Source: Rotaria sordida
Taxonomy: Eukaryota; Rotifera; Eurotatoria; Philodinida; Philodinidae
NCBI GenBank assembly: GCA_905250125.1
Contig: CAJNOL010000890.1
Coordinates: forward strand, 31,000-94,999
DNA: 64,000 bases
Direction: 5' to 3'
Position numbers and translations under genes: made by a program. The notes beneath the pieces are model-generated. The model did not search any database. It was not told the origin of the DNA and saw only the letters and a program-made list of their open reading frames with translations. Within the stretch, counting starts at the first letter, position 1; each line of letters starts with the position of its first letter. Positions 1-13,587 of this stretch are shown piece by piece.

Positions 1-1340
1 TTTTTGAAGGCCCCCTAGAGGACCACAGCTAAAAATTTTTTCCCTCAGGCAAAAAATAAAATAGCGTACTCTATGTTCAGAATTTAATTCTGGTTCTAAC
101 CATATTATTTTTTTTTCAAAAATATTGGGGAATGAAAAATGATCTTACTGTCACTTCTCTCTTCTACATGATTATACGAGAATACGAAAACTCGAAGACT
201 ACATTATCATTGGATACTATGAGAGATTTTTCTGTGCACTTCCTTTCCTATCAAACGAAAAAAGTGGCCATACCTAGTACAAGTGAGCTACACGTGGGGC
301 AGACTTGTTGTTCTCGTCCTCTATTTTGATTTCGATACGGCATGTTTTCTCTTTCTTTTCTTATGAGGAGAGTCTCACCTCAATTGTACATATTTCACTA
401 TTGATAGCGAAAGTAAGTATATTGGCTTGATGCATAGCTAACCAGAACCAAAACAACATAATAAAACCCGATGGCATATTAAAAATTAACTTTGAACAAA
501 ACTTATTCGTATTTTTTTCGATCATACAGCTTTTATCCTTCATTTTAATAACAATTTAAAAATAACCCAAAATTTGAATAACTATGAAATATGCAAGCAA
601 TTTTAGCACGAGAAGGTAAGTGGTATTCATGAACGATTTACGTATCTAGTTTTGTTCTCTTTTTGTAAGCGTTCGTTTTTTCGAATGAATTTAAATGAAA
701 CTTTTTCTTATGATTATCTCATATTTTCGAAAACGCCTTCAAAGAACATTCACTGTCTATTTTGACTTCTCTTTCAAGTTATGAATGTCATAAGCTGAAA
801 GACAGTAGAAATGGTATTATTTGTGTGCGAAAAGCTCAAAATCAAAATCCTCATGAATAAAAATATTTGTTTTCTCTCTTATGAAAACTCTTTTTCTGAT
901 TTAAAAAATGTCATAACAATTCAACCTATCATACATTCGTCGCCTTCGAATGATCAAACTGTGTTGTTAATTATTGAAAATAGTTGAAAAATGACGAGAT
1001 TTTTTTGTAGACAATTATCATCAGTTATCACGATTATCTTCGTCTGTACATAAAAATCATTTGCTATTGTTTCATATATTGTCCGCTCATTGTTGACAAA
1101 CCATGGAGAAAACAGTTTTTTTTTTCTGTCTAGGTCATCAACCATACTCGATCAAATGACTAGCAATTGAAATTAATTCTATTATTACGAATTTTGGTCG
1201 AATGATTTAGTTCTTTTTTTGAATAGAAATTTAGTGCTACATAGCAATGTCGAGAAAACGAAGCACATGAAAAACTTTTATTTTCAGATTCTAAGACATA
1301 GCTGACTTATCTTAGCCTATCATTTATCCTGATCTGAACT
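1..1340. other. AT-rich non-coding stretch upstream of the permease gene
   Basis: Only short open frames (65 codons or fewer) without recognisable motifs or splice context are present. The last few hundred bases must hold the promoter of the permease gene that starts at 1341, but I see no clear TATA element. Nothing else is supported here. Confidence 0.5.
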
Positions 1341-3263
1341 ATGACAACAAATGGAGAACTAGTAGTCGAAGACTCTGATGTTCGTCTTCTTCGGGAAATG
1401 GGTTACACCCAAGAGCTTTACCGTGGCTTTTCTCCATTTATGTCATTTTCTTTCTGCTTCACTACCGTCAATGTTTTCATATCGATTACAATTGGATTTA
1501 CTTATTCGTTGAATACTGGTGGATCAGGTGTGACCATTTGGTCATGGATCATTGGAGCTATATTTACCATTCTCGTCGGTCTCTCTTTGGCTGAAATATG
1601 TTCTGTGTATCCGAGTGCCGGATCTGTTTATCACTGGTATGTTCGTAGTTGTTGCCTATCAATTGGTTGACAATAGAAATACATTTTTGTTCGGCTTATA
1701 GGGCAGGTCAGTTAGTTTCCGCTAGTCGTGCACCATTGGCTTCGTTCACATGTGGTTGGATCAATTTCCTTGGGAATGTTGCAGGTAAAAAAAAGAGACG
1801 AAGACATAGTTAATACATTTGTCATTTTTAACATGTTGAAAGGAGATGCTGCATTTTCATCCGGTTTTGCTACGATTATTAATGCTGCGGTTATTCTTCA
1901 AGGGAATGATTCGCTAAGTATAGGTGCCCAAGTGGGCATTGGTATAGGAATTACTTTCGTATGGGCTGCTATAAATGCGTTGCGTATCGATCAACAAGGT
2001 TGGCTCAATAATCTTGCTGCCATGCTTCAAATCGGTTCGACCATTAGCATTGTTATCGTTCTTCTTGTCATGGCTCCTACACGAGCTACAGCTCATGAGG
2101 TTTTTACATCTACATACAATAGTTCTGGATTTCCATTTGGATATGTGTGCTTGATCGGTATTCTTTCGACATTGTTTTCATTCTCGGGCTACGAAGGTAA
2201 TCGTTGTGGATTAGAATATATATATATATATATTAACTATCATGCTTGAATTTTTAAGCTGGTGCTCATTTGTCCGAAGAAACTAGACATGCTGGCCGTG
2301 CAGGTGAGTCAAAAAATCTCAAAGAAAGTGATTGTTCTAGATGAGTGCATATAAATCGGCACATTTTTCTCGTTTTTCAGCTCCAAAAGGAATCGTAGGC
2401 ACTTGTGTATGCGGTGCCATCACCGGCTTTGCTTACACACTTGCTCTACTTTTTGCTATTCCGGATGTGGGATCGTTTGTGAAGAATAACAGTGGTGATA
2501 ATGCTGTACCGAATCTAGCCATTGCTACCTATCAGCTTGTTTTATCACATACAGGTGTACTTGCATTAACAATTCTGATTATTCTCAATTTGTTCTTTGC
2601 CGGTATCTCAGCATTGACAGTGACCAGTCGAATTGGGTATGGATTAGTCATTCATTTTTTTTGTTTATTGATATTGTTAACTAACGAGATGTCATTGATT
2701 CTAGCTTTGCGATGGCTCGTGATGGTGCATTTCCATTTTCGACCTATCTCCGTTTGATATTCAAACTAACAAAAACTCCATTAATCAATGTGTTTTTTAT
2801 TTTTGTTCTCGATTCTCTTCTTCTCCTACTTCAATTAGTATCGACAACTGCTTTCACTGCTATCATCTCCATTGCAACAATCGGTTATCAAACATCCTAT
2901 TTTATGCCTATTTTCTTTCGATGTACAACTGCCCGACGCAGTTTTGTTCCCGGTGAATTCAGCTTAGGCCCATTCAGTATACCTATTGCTATAATCTCAT
3001 CCATATGGCTTTTTATCACAACGATATTCATGTTCTTTCCCGCCCAATATCCAGTTACAAGTGGTAATATGAACTATGCAGTAGTAGTCGTCGGTGGCCT
3101 AGCATTGATTGCGGCAACCTATTGGATTTTCTTTGCTCGTCATTGGTTTGTAGGTCCAAAAAGAACCCATATGGATTCTGTTGAATTATCGTCAGGCCAA
3201 GAACTCACAAACGACAATGTGAAACCATTGTCATCACCCAGTATCATTTGTATTCGATTGTGA
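1341..3263 (+). CDS. Amino-acid/GABA-type permease of the APC superfamily, six exons
   Basis: Exons 1341-1636, 1702-1784, 1843-2196, 2259-2303, 2381-2636 and 2705-3263 join in one frame of 531 codons (530 aa). All introns are GT-AG and 58-77 bp long. The protein has about 12 hydrophobic segments. An early segment, ELYRGFSPFMSFSFCF, matches the first helix of the amino acid/choline transporter (ACT) branch, TC 2.A.3.4. The loop read across exons 3-5 (EAGAHLSEETRHAGRAAPKG) matches the conserved SEET..A..AP.GI motif of that branch, and FAMARDGAFP follows as expected. Family members are plasma-membrane or vacuolar importers of GABA, other amino acids or choline; the substrate cannot be read here. 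The branch is best known in fungi and bacteria, so horizontal origin is possible, though five introns show full eukaryotic processing. The start is the first in-frame ATG before the conserved region. Confidence 0.9.
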
Positions 3264-3483
3264 GCATCAATGCAATTTCTAAATGTATTTTAGCAGTGAC
3301 CGCGAACAAAAATTCGATTTGTTCAAAAATTAGACATTGGAAAAAGAAAACCGATATGTCACTTTTTTCACTAATATATCACAGAAACATTTTATGATTT
3401 TTCTTGAACTGCTATGCAACGCTCGTTGATTACAAAATGTGATAAGACCATCAATGGTTCGAGTTAGACACACTCAGATGCGG

Positions 3484-3545
3484 CTGTGTGTGTGGGTGTA
3501 CGTTGCTCTCCAATCAGCATGCTATCTCACACCCACCCACACCCT
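3484..3545. repeat. TGTGGG fold-back element 1
   Basis: A G-rich left arm (TGTGTGTGGGTG, about 3486-3498) is followed after about 28 bp by a C-rich right arm (CACACCCACCCACACCC, 3529-3545). The arms are imperfect reverse complements and could form a hairpin. It lies just downstream of the permease gene. Confidence 0.7.
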
Positions 3546-6438
3546 TTTTTGAAATATATTCTTAGATTGAGGATACATATGAGCCTGTTGTTTTCATTTT
3601 TACACAAATAATTGCAAGGGAAGAGAACTAACTGTTCTCTCACTATCATGGAAAGACAATAAAGAAAACTTGACCATCTTTATCGAACAACCAACAAGTT
3701 ATGTCAAAATAGAGAGATGAAGAGCATGAGACTTTTGCCATTGATCGAGTGAACTCTTTTGTAATTTTCAATTCGAATCATTCATGCGTGCTCAACTCGT
3801 CAGATTCTTATCATTAGAAATCAATACTCTTGTCATCATTCTTTTCTCTAACAATTTTTCGATAAAAATATTGATCTTTTTTTGTCAATCTGATTATTTT
3901 CCCTTCAATTTTGCATAGAACAAATCGGTAACCATTTTTTTTTTGATCTGATAAAAGTGTTTCATTGGATACATTTAATAAAAGTTTTTCAATGTATCAA
4001 ACATGGATCACAAATCCTTCATCGATTTTGACCTTACAACAGACAAGATCTATTGAAAATATGAATTTTATAAGCTGTTTTGCTTTTTTTTTTTTTACAT
4101 ATTTCAATCTATTTTATTTGTATAGAAACGAACAAAAAATAAGAATTAATAAAGATTCTGTAATCATTTTCTATTTTTAAAAACATCATTTAATTTTTAG
4201 AGTAAATTCAAATTTTGATCAAACTAGACTCATCTTTTCGAAATCTATCTAAATCGATATTTCGAATTTATTTTATTCAATGTATTGTTTAATAATAAAA
4301 AAAGATTTTCAAAATTGAATAAAGTCGTGAAAAAGAAGTACACAATCTGTTTTGATAAATCCAGAGATATATTTCAATATAAACTATTTCATACATCGAT
4401 GGTATTTCGTGTTCTGTAGATCATTAAGAAAGAGCATCCATTCCGTTACTCTCACTTAATTATAATTGTTTATTTTTTTTTTGTCCACCAAAAGAGATAC
4501 AACTAATAAATATGTCTGAAGCAATTGAAATCAATCTTAAGAACAGCAATTAATATGAAACGACAGTGAACATCACGATCGATTATTATTGCTGAAAAAA
4601 AAGGTAGTTGAAATGAATTTGCAATATGAAAAATTAGGAGAAGAGGAGAAGGACATGACGGTCTATCTGCTAATGGTAAAAATAAAGTTTAGACAGCGAC
4701 CTCGTTCTATACAATGACCTCTAAGACAAGAAACATGTTTCGAGTAGCCGAGGATCAAAAAATATTTAGTTTGTCATGCCATTGCCGTTTTTGCTTAAAA
4801 AAATGGTTGATATATGTATGTAGGACACGAATGGATTGAATGTCTCGCTTAATTTTTATCCATTCTTTCTTTCACTTTTATTTAACAAGAAAAACTACAC
4901 CCAGTCTACACATAATTTCATAGAAATGACATCGTCTAGTTTCGTTTTAGAAGAAACTATAAAACTAATTACTTTTATTGTATGTATGACAAGTATATGT
5001 ATAGTTTTATTCTCCGTCGTCAACACTATAACGATAGAATACTCGATGTATCCTCAGTATGGAATTGATATATTGATTATTATGAGCAGTTCATTTCTCA
5101 TTTCGTTTGAAGTCAGTACAAATAGAAACAGCACAAAGAAATATTTTGAAAAATGATCAGTACCTGTAGCGCTCAAGCCAGATATGGTGAGTATAGATCT
5201 GTAAATAGCATTGATTTCATTTTAACCGACATTTTTTCTATCTATTTAGATAAATAGTACATATTCATGCTTTATTGATCCGACCGATACTCGACGATGA
5301 TCACTAAAGTACAAATCAGATATTAATTCTGCTCGTAATGATTTTATTTTTGCATAAGTTGGTGTCCAACTTAATTATTATATCAATATCCATCGTAATA
5401 TTAATTTTTCTCATCATTCAATTTTTTCAATGGATGTTGACAGTGAACAACAAACAAAATAATAAAACTGAATCATTAGCGTGTTCTATCTACCGTGCTC
5501 AGTATTGTTTGCTGTCCATTCGATCATTGATATCACTAACAGCTGCATACAAAAGGACTTCTATTTGTGATAGTAGAACATTCTATCATGTATCGTGTTT
5601 TAAACGTAGTTAATGTATAAGTTATAATAAGTAAAAGTATGTCAGTAAATCGAAATCGAGTAGGAACGAGAAGAAGATGAAGACCAGCATTCTACTGAAA
5701 ACTAGCTATCATTTGAAGAAAGATTTTATTTATTTCCGTAAAAACAATCGCACTGTGTCAGTTAATCACTGTATTACAAACTAAAAATCGTCAATCAATA
5801 ATTCTATAATTTTCGTATTTGAAAATATTTTTGCTGGCAATGTTGTAATTAGACTGTACAAGATCTCTTGTTTGCCAAGATATCCAATTTAAGAGATCGA
5901 TATTCACAAAAAAAGTAATTTCCATGGTGGCAAATTTCACCGTATAAAATATTATTAGACATTTTAAGGGTACTCTCCCTTTCCTGAGTTTTTCAAGAAC
6001 GACTCTATCAAAAATTCTGAAACTTGAGGATGTGGGTGAACGTAAACCTTGCTTTCCGCTAAATCTCCGCTCACATCCATACCCATTTGCTTTTTGTCTT
6101 CTTCTGTGATGGAATTTGCAAAGATGTTGACATAATAAATAATGAAACAAAGTATTCGCTTCTGTGATATGAATTTCTTCTCATAGAAATTGCACAAATA
6201 TAATATGTCTACAACAGACTTCTGAAAAATCGTTTAGCAAAAGTGCGAGATTTCATAGTATCTGCAATATTATTTTATGAAACTCATAATTCCTATTCGC
6301 ATACTTCATCGGATATGTCCTCCAAATAAAACCTTTAAAATAAGTGTTTTTTTTTAATCATATTATTAACTTTTTTCGTTTAATCAATGATGCAAAGTCA
6401 TGGGAATAACAACTGAATATTGTCTTTCGAATTTTAGT
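3546..6438. other. Long AT-rich intergenic region, no convincing gene
   Basis: Two short plus-strand frames (4926-5156 and 5338-5613) encode very hydrophobic peptides and could be remnants of a small membrane protein, but no splice pattern joins them convincingly. A minus-strand frame at 5964-6197 has a less biased composition (it ends ...SEFLIESFLKNSGKGEYP) but matches nothing I recognise. I do not call a gene here. Confidence 0.4.
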
Positions 6439-8842
6439 TCAAGGATTTGCCAAAGCTAAAACTTGTGAAGCCGTCAATTCACGTCTGTATAGATAAAACT
6501 CATCCAAAGCACCGTTGAATGAACCACCATAATTCGGTGTGCAGTAACTTGTCCGTCCATCATCATTACCAAATATAATGTACATGGGAGAACCAGAAGC
6601 TGCAAAAGAAATAGCACCTGTCGTCGCGACTTGAGCACCATTAATATATAATCGAATACCATTAGTTGAACTATATGTATATCCGATATGTGTCCAGCTA
6701 TTTAATGGCAGAATAGGACCACTAGCACCAACCGTTCCACCATTCCATAACTGCGCATTAATATTACCAGTTGAGGACATTACTAAAACGTGGACACACC
6801 AACTTCCTGGCAAATATACGAAAACAAGGGATGAAGTCGCATAACTTCCGGTCGGTCTCGCCCATATAGAGATACTGAAAGGATTATTATTGATACCCAA
6901 AAAGTAAAATGGAGCATATGTGTAACTAACATAGGCTCCTGAACTGAATTGAATGGCTTGATTTACTCTACCTGTTATAATCGTTATAGTTCCTGACGCT
7001 GTCCCATTAATGCCATTAGGACCACCATCAATAAGAGAACCACTATCAAATGAGTAATAGACATACAAAGTAGCATCGTTCAATATTTCGGTATCATTCT
7101 TGGCTCGAGCTATATAGCTTACTTGATCCATGTAGCCATTGAAACCAGCTGCACTGCCTGGATTGAATGTAGCACCAATGGTTGTGGCACCTGACGATCC
7201 TTGATAGAGAGATGATCCCGTACGTGAGCCGTCAAGTACACCATTCAGCCACACTTGCTGAGTGAGAGTGGCCGCATTGTAGACGCAAGCAACATGAGTC
7301 CAGACATTCATCGTCAACGTCGTTACACCTTGTATATCGTTAAAATAGAAGGCGCAATATAATTGGTTATTTCGAGCCATGAAATGCAAGCAAAGATTCG
7401 TAGTTGTTGCTTGACATTGACCAAATATACCATAGTCAAGACCTGTGAAACTGATTGGATAAATCCATGCTTCGATTGTAAAACTCGACGAATTCATAAG
7501 GAGTTGCCTCGATGTGATACTTATATATTGAGAAGATGATCGAACGAGATTAATAGCAGCACCATATCCAAGAAAACTAGTCGTATATGTTGGACTTCCC
7601 ACGGGATTACCATTATAATTATTGTAGAGATCAAGACCATTGTTATCAAGAGACCAGAAGGCAATTGATCCAGGCACGATCGTCGTCGTAGCAGTAGCTA
7701 AAATAGAATACAAAATAATGAGCAATAGTTTTTGAAAGCCGATCGAAGTCCCCGAAGACGATCTTACTTGCAGTAGTACTTGTTGTCGATGCTAAAAAAA
7801 TATTTAAAAAAGATTATTATACCACAAGATCAATGATACAACTTATCAACATATAATTTGAAGAATTGTGAAAAATTGATTTAATTACAGATTTCTCTTT
7901 AAAGGACATCTAACGATCAAAGTCAGTTATGATTTATATCAGAATCTAGTACCTCATCTGTTCTTCAACGATTTTCAAGTATTATCTTAATTTCATCGTC
8001 TTGCAAAAAATGATTTATCATTTTGGACTCACTTGACGGCGTTGTCGTAGCAAATTTTAGAGCAAGTGGAACAGCAACTGCTCCAGCAGCCACTGTAATG
8101 AGGAGGCCAATGAGTGCTTTTTTCCAAATCCCGTTTTTCGATATCCTGGTAGAATAGATGAATATTTTATAGAAATTGAAAAGAAATCTTTGATTTTTGT
8201 CGATGTCACTAACCCAACATTATTTGTGTTGCTTGTATTACTAGGAATTTCAGACACATTGTCTAAATTAACAGTAATATCTTTCACTGTTGTTTGTGAG
8301 CTGACACTACTCTAAATGCGAAATAATTTAGCATTATAATTCGATTAAATAAATGTGGTCAAACACATATTATTGTTTATATAGTGTATTTCTCGTTCTT
8401 TTTCAGATTCGAATTAATCACATTGACAGACAAGGATCATTTTCTAGGATAAATATTAAATAGAAACAAGCTCGATGCTGAAACGATTCAATTGTACAAT
8501 ATTAATCTTTCGTGACATGAAAAGACAAACTAGAGTATTCATTGAACTAGAAAATTCATTTTAAGAAAAATATTTCAAAGAGAAGTCATATGTCGAGTCT
8601 GAAATAGTGATTCTAGAGGCTGTTCGAGGAGGATATTAGAAGCAGCATAGTAGAACTGAAATTAAGATTTTAATCATGAGTTTGAAATGTTAATAATCAA
8701 TCAAATAATGTTCGTGTATATAATCAACTAAAAAATACGGTAGTGACTCACGAATTGACGCAAGTTATCATACCGTGCTTTCTTGCAGAGGTGCATACTG
8801 ACGAGGTAAAAATGTAGCAACAGCTTGTGTACTAGTAGGCAT
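6439..8842 (-). CDS. Type II membrane protein with two LamG-like (concanavalin-fold) domains
   Basis: Minus-strand exons 8774-8842, 8214-8311, 8033-8145, 7768-7791 and 6439-7697 join in frame to 521 codons (520 aa). All introns are GT-AG. Residues 1-65 form a cytosolic, Ser/Thr-rich tail. A single transmembrane helix lies at about 66-85 (ALIGLLITVAAGAVAVPLAL). A Thr/Ser stalk, partly supplied by a 24-bp micro-exon, follows. Two jelly-roll repeats of about 190 residues come next, at roughly 105-300 and 320-515. Both carry the hallmarks of the Laminin_G_3 family: VPGSIAFWSLDNNG, FTIEAWIYP, NVWTHVACVYN and, in the second, PLNSWTHIGYTYS. Such proteins bind glycans or matrix at the cell surface; the ligand is unknown. 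The intron between the first two exons is 462 bp, large for this locus, and could hide a further small exon. Confidence 0.88.
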
Positions 8843-9764
8843 GACTAAACGATGCTTTCCACCAAACGATGAAATCAAACAAAGTAAAAAGTGATTTTAA
8901 AGTGCATGTTCTTCTCCTTTTTGTTTTTGCTTTGTTTACTTTTGTTGCACAAGACATCTTTTTTTTTGTGCACGTACAAAAAAAACATCAGCCTGTCCAT
9001 AGTTCGCCTCTGGTTAAAATTCATTTGGCAACGATGCCACATTGTATCGTAATTCAATCGCAAACGTGACAAAAATTTCTTTCCATTAAAAACACTTGAA
9101 TGCATTGTGTGTATTTCATATCGCTTTAATATGTGAACATTCGAACACTTGACAGTGTTGGATCGTATGAATGGTGTGGGTTGAGAGAAGATCAACTCAC
9201 ATCCACATCCTAGCATGAGATAGTGATCATACAAAACTGAACTGTCTCATATTTGAACGATTACATTAGATGTCAGCACTGCAGTGACCATTGTTTCAAC
9301 CATGGTCGCCAGTGCTAAGGTTCAAATCGATTGATCAATTTTTTATCTTTCTGACTTTTGTTTCAAAGTTTCTGATTAGTGAGAATGATTGATTCACACC
9401 AGTTTCATATTCATCATATCTGATTAAACTGTTTTATGAAATGCAACTGAATCTAATTTGAATTGTACGATATTTTGTCATTCGAAAAAGTCTTGAAAAT
9501 TATTGAAAGGACAAAAGGAGAATCTCGAACAAGATTTGACTATTCTGTTTACGTCGTTTAATTTTCGATTAATAAATAAAAGGAAATATATACTTCAATA
9601 GGAGACTGAATACATGATGGAGTACTAGTTTTCCAGACCATTTCTATAGTCATTTGAGCTATGAAACTACGAGGAACAGATAACTTCTATATGAACAGCA
9701 TTTTTTATATATCGATCTCTTTATTAAAGTGAAAGATATCAATAAGTTCTTTTATAAAGAATGT
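8843..9764. other. Intergenic stretch between the lectin and channel genes
   Basis: It should hold the promoter of the lectin-like gene near 8843. Overlapping short frames at 8869-9234 are low-complexity and antiparallel and are not supported as genes. The only structured feature is a TGTGGG fold-back at 9172-9210. Confidence 0.5.
9172..9210. repeat. TGTGGG fold-back element 2 (short)
   Basis: Left arm GGTGTGGGTTGAG (from 9173) and right arm CTCACATCCACATCC (9196-9210) are imperfect reverse complements with a loop of about 10 bp. It belongs to the dispersed family seen throughout the window. Confidence 0.55.
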
Positions 9765-12060
9765 TTATTGTGTCATAATTTGTTGGTTTCTTTCTCTTTT
9801 TGATCGAATTACTTGATATTCATATCGAAGAAGTCGATAAATCATTTCAATAAGTTCCATAATTGAGAGAAGACTAATTCCAATCCATAGACCAGTTTGA
9901 CCTCCAATATTTGATAGAACATCAACTAGACTCAACTGTGCTGATTGTGTATTATTTTCAATGTTAATTGTTTCGCGTACAAGGCTAATAGCAAGATAAT
10001 TCTTATGAATCTGTTCACGCCATGTAGTTGACCAATCGGATGGCAATGGTATCGAAGATTCTTCAACAAGTGTTTTTATGTAAGACATTTGCCATTCGAG
10101 TGGTGTTAATAGTGAAGATTTTTTTAAAAGAAACTCTGTTGTTAAACATTCTTGTGGACAGTAGTCTGAATTGTTTTCATCAGATTGTACCATCATGTAG
10201 GCATCTGCAGCTTGAGTAGTACAATTATCGGTTAAATTGCAAAGAGGTGCTTCGATAATATTGTTTGTACCTGGCAAAATAATTGATCGAATTTCCCACA
10301 TATAAGGATTAACACAACCACATTGCTTATACCTATAATACAGATAGATATTATTCTTATCGAAATACCAATGTTCTAGGATAACTTCTTCGAATATTGA
10401 ATGGAGAAGTTTCTAAGCTGTATATCGTTTTTCACTTGGTCTAAGATTAAGAACGTTCTTCCCATTGTTTTTCGTTGACTACCTCTCAATGGATTAGTCT
10501 CTTTTCAGTGTTTTAAATTTAGAATTTTTTCTTTGGAGAGACTATCGCAGACTTCTCTTTGAAAACTCATGAATTTCGAACGTCGTGCCTTCTCGACATC
10601 CCTTCTAGTCTCATCGTGTGTTTGTCAAAGCAGAATTGCTTTTCCCGTACTCTCTCTAGGGCATTTTTTTTCCTAAGGGACTCTTTTCGAATTGTATTAC
10701 TCTTATTACTGTCTGATTGGATTAGTTACCAATATAGACTCAATGGTTTATCAGGATCAATGTTTAATTGTTGGTATAGCACACACGATAGATATCAATA
10801 AACAATTATTCATAGTTGGATTTAGATTACATGAATATTTCTCAAGTTATTTTCTTTAAAAATACTTACGTAAAAGTTTGCATGACAGTTCGAAGACAAA
10901 GCAGTTGTGAATATTCATAGTCAGCTATGGGATAATTGTTCAATACAGTTTTCATCCAGAGTGGAACTTTATCCGAACATGTTGTATATGGTGCAGATAA
11001 AAAGTAACTTGTCTTCTTTTGATAGCTTAATTTATGTTTTCGTCCAGGAATTAAATTTAAACCGGACGCTTCGAGAATAGGAACTTTTCTATTATCATGT
11101 ATGAGACATACTATACCAATACCTGAATAAAATTAAATTAAAATCTTTTACAAAAAAGAAACGTCTTTTGTTTACTTACCATCTACAAGATAAGGCACGT
11201 ATTGATTACTATGAACATAAAGACCTAATTCAAGTCTTCCTTCACCACCATTCTCACTTGCATAGCGTATACGATTAACACTATCATTTTTCAATTTAGC
11301 ATTAAATGTATAGCAGAGTCCATAGGTTGATGTTGTAAATGAAATGAAATCTGATGCTGAACAACTTTGACCATTGTAAGAACATGTCTGGAGCATTGAA
11401 GATAATGGATAAAAAAATGGATCCATTGATTCATTTCTATTCAATTTATATTGTACAAAACTTGAAATATACATAGCTTGAAGTGCAGACAATGTTGTTG
11501 TATCATTTGTATTTGTCAAATTCAATGTATTTGTATAATTTATGAAAGGTTCAATAAATTGATCAAAACGAATTGCTCCCATATTACAAAAACTAAATGC
11601 TGGAAAATATTGTGGCCATTCAGGAACAATATTTACATCTAATTGTGTTGGATATTCAAGATAGGCTAAAATTGCTTTTATAACAAGATAGAGCATAAGA
11701 CCAGTACAAATTAATAATGAAATCAACCAAAATAGACAATTATGTAAACTTTCACTGCGAGCAATACCCGGTAAACCATGTGTGGATGTGTTCAAACAGA
11801 ATTCATGAATGATTGAACTTCGACGAGATTTATTCTTTTCCTTTTCTGCTTCTAGTAGATTGTCTATCGACAAATGTCCAACTGTTGTCGATATTGTTTC
11901 TGAACACAAAAAAAAATAGTAGTACTCATATATATGATAAAAACATATTTCATATAGATGCTAAACTGGAAGTTATCTTTTATGAAATGCCAATCAATCA
12001 GTTATAGTATACATTTATTATTCAACTTTTCTATCACATCTTACCTTTATTATTCGACAT
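9765..12060 (-). CDS. DEG/ENaC-family sodium channel subunit, four exons
   Basis: Minus-strand exons 12045-12060 (16 bp, start ATG), 11180-11899, 10870-11122 and 9765-10332 join in frame to 519 codons (518 aa). All introns are GT-AG. The N-terminal cytosolic part contains the conserved His-Gly gating motif (STHGLPGI, H46-G47). TM1 spans about 60-84. The post-TM1 signature appears as FPAFSFCN. A long Cys-rich extracellular domain includes KQCGCVNPY and CPQECLTTEF. TM2 lies near 467-495 with the selectivity-filter G-x-S as G481-I-S483, followed by LLSIMELIE. This layout is that of acid-sensing, degenerin and FMRFamide-gated channels, trimers in the plasma membrane; the ligand cannot be assigned. 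The third intron is 537 bp, unusually long here. Length is typical of the family. Confidence 0.92.
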
Positions 12061-13587
12061 ATGTAGACTTGAAATAAATCTTGGTTTGTTTTACTTCTTG
12101 TTTCTCTCGAGTATTCTAACGTAAAAGAAAACTAGAAGAGTAATTAGTGAAATGATTCTAGGAAAGTAGAATATTTTCTTTTGTTGAACTGTGTAAATAC
12201 TCATTACCAGTTGAATGTTTACTAAAAAGAAAAAAAAATGAAACAATCGGAGAAGGTAGTAGAGTTCTCATGTCTAACAATTCATTATTTAATTAATGTT
12301 TTGCGTCGAAGAAAAATCTTGTAAACATAATAATCGATAAAAGAAATACTTTGTAGATTTTACTGTTGAAATGTATGTCATTCGTACTCATCAACTTTGA
12401 TCGAAAGTATCGTTAGAAAAGATTTACGAGGAAACATTCTCAGATATCCGTTCGCATTTGAGTAGGAATAATAAATTATTATTATTATTAATAACAATGA
12501 CAATAACTTCTCATTAGGAGTTATGTTTTCTTTATGTATAGTTGTACTCATGTGGAAAATAATGTGAAAGTTTAAGCTCAAATAACTGTGGAACGCTAAT
12601 TTATCGTCAATATTAATAACTATACTTTTCAATTATGAAGCATTTAAAAGTGTACTACGAGATTATTGCTTACTATTCGAAAAGCTTCAGTCTTATATCT
12701 TGTAATTATAAGGAATAATGTAATTATTGACATTGCAAATCATATTAACATTGATGATAACTGATCTTCGCAAGACCCTTTCAGCTGAAATTTTCACATT
12801 ATCTTCCATGTGAACATAACAAAGTACATGTCCAACTTGAAACTTGAATAATTGAATTCAAGTTTGACACTACTGATTGTTAATCAATCATCTTTATTCA
12901 AACTCATCCGACGACGATATACGTATGTGCATCAATAGCTCGAGAACATTTCCAAATACATCTGAATTATGCTCGAGTTCACTTGCAATTCATCGCTGAA
13001 TACCAAGAAAAGAATAAATGTATTCATCATTAGAATAAAGCAAATGATATGATTAAAATAACATGTGAATACAATTAAAATCATCTTACAATCGACATTC
13101 ACATACCGGAAATCATTCGGGTATTATGCTATTCGTGGATGGCTTCTTTCTGTATGGTTTTTTTGTCGTGCATTGCTTTATCATGAGACTTCTTAGAGTC
13201 TTCTTGTCTGATTCTATGAATGAAATTTTTCGAAAATCACTTTTTTTCAAGTGGATAAATCCACACTCACAATGATAATGCAAAAACTATATACATGTAT
13301 GTTTATTCATATTATATCAAAGCTATAGCTTTTCATTACACTAAATAATTAGTGAACAACATTTGCTCTCAACATCATTGTCACAGGAATTCCTTGCGCC
13401 TTCAATAAGTGTAAAGTTACGCTCTGAGACAACTCTCATCGACTTATTCGTTTGTTCTTGTTTGTATTCGATAGAATTATGATATATGAGGTATGATTGA
13501 TTTCATATAGCAATATTAGATTTCAAAAAAAGAAGACTTTCAAGTCATGGTAAGCGCTATCTAATAGTCTCTCTCTTGCCACAGTGT
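12061..13587. other. AT-rich intergenic region, nothing recognised
   Basis: Short frames such as 12378-12632 (minus) are low-complexity. I see no splice-consistent coding series, RNA gene or clear repeat. The part next to 12060 should carry the channel gene promoter. Confidence 0.5.

Noticed and set aside
4836-5613. Small membrane protein gene
   Set aside because: Two hydrophobic frames, but no shared frame, splice pairing or known motif; AT-rich sequence often yields hydrophobic peptides.
9301-9330. tRNA-like GGTTCAAATC box B
   Set aside because: No matching A box, acceptor stem or anticodon arm around it. No tRNA could be supported anywhere in the window by eye.
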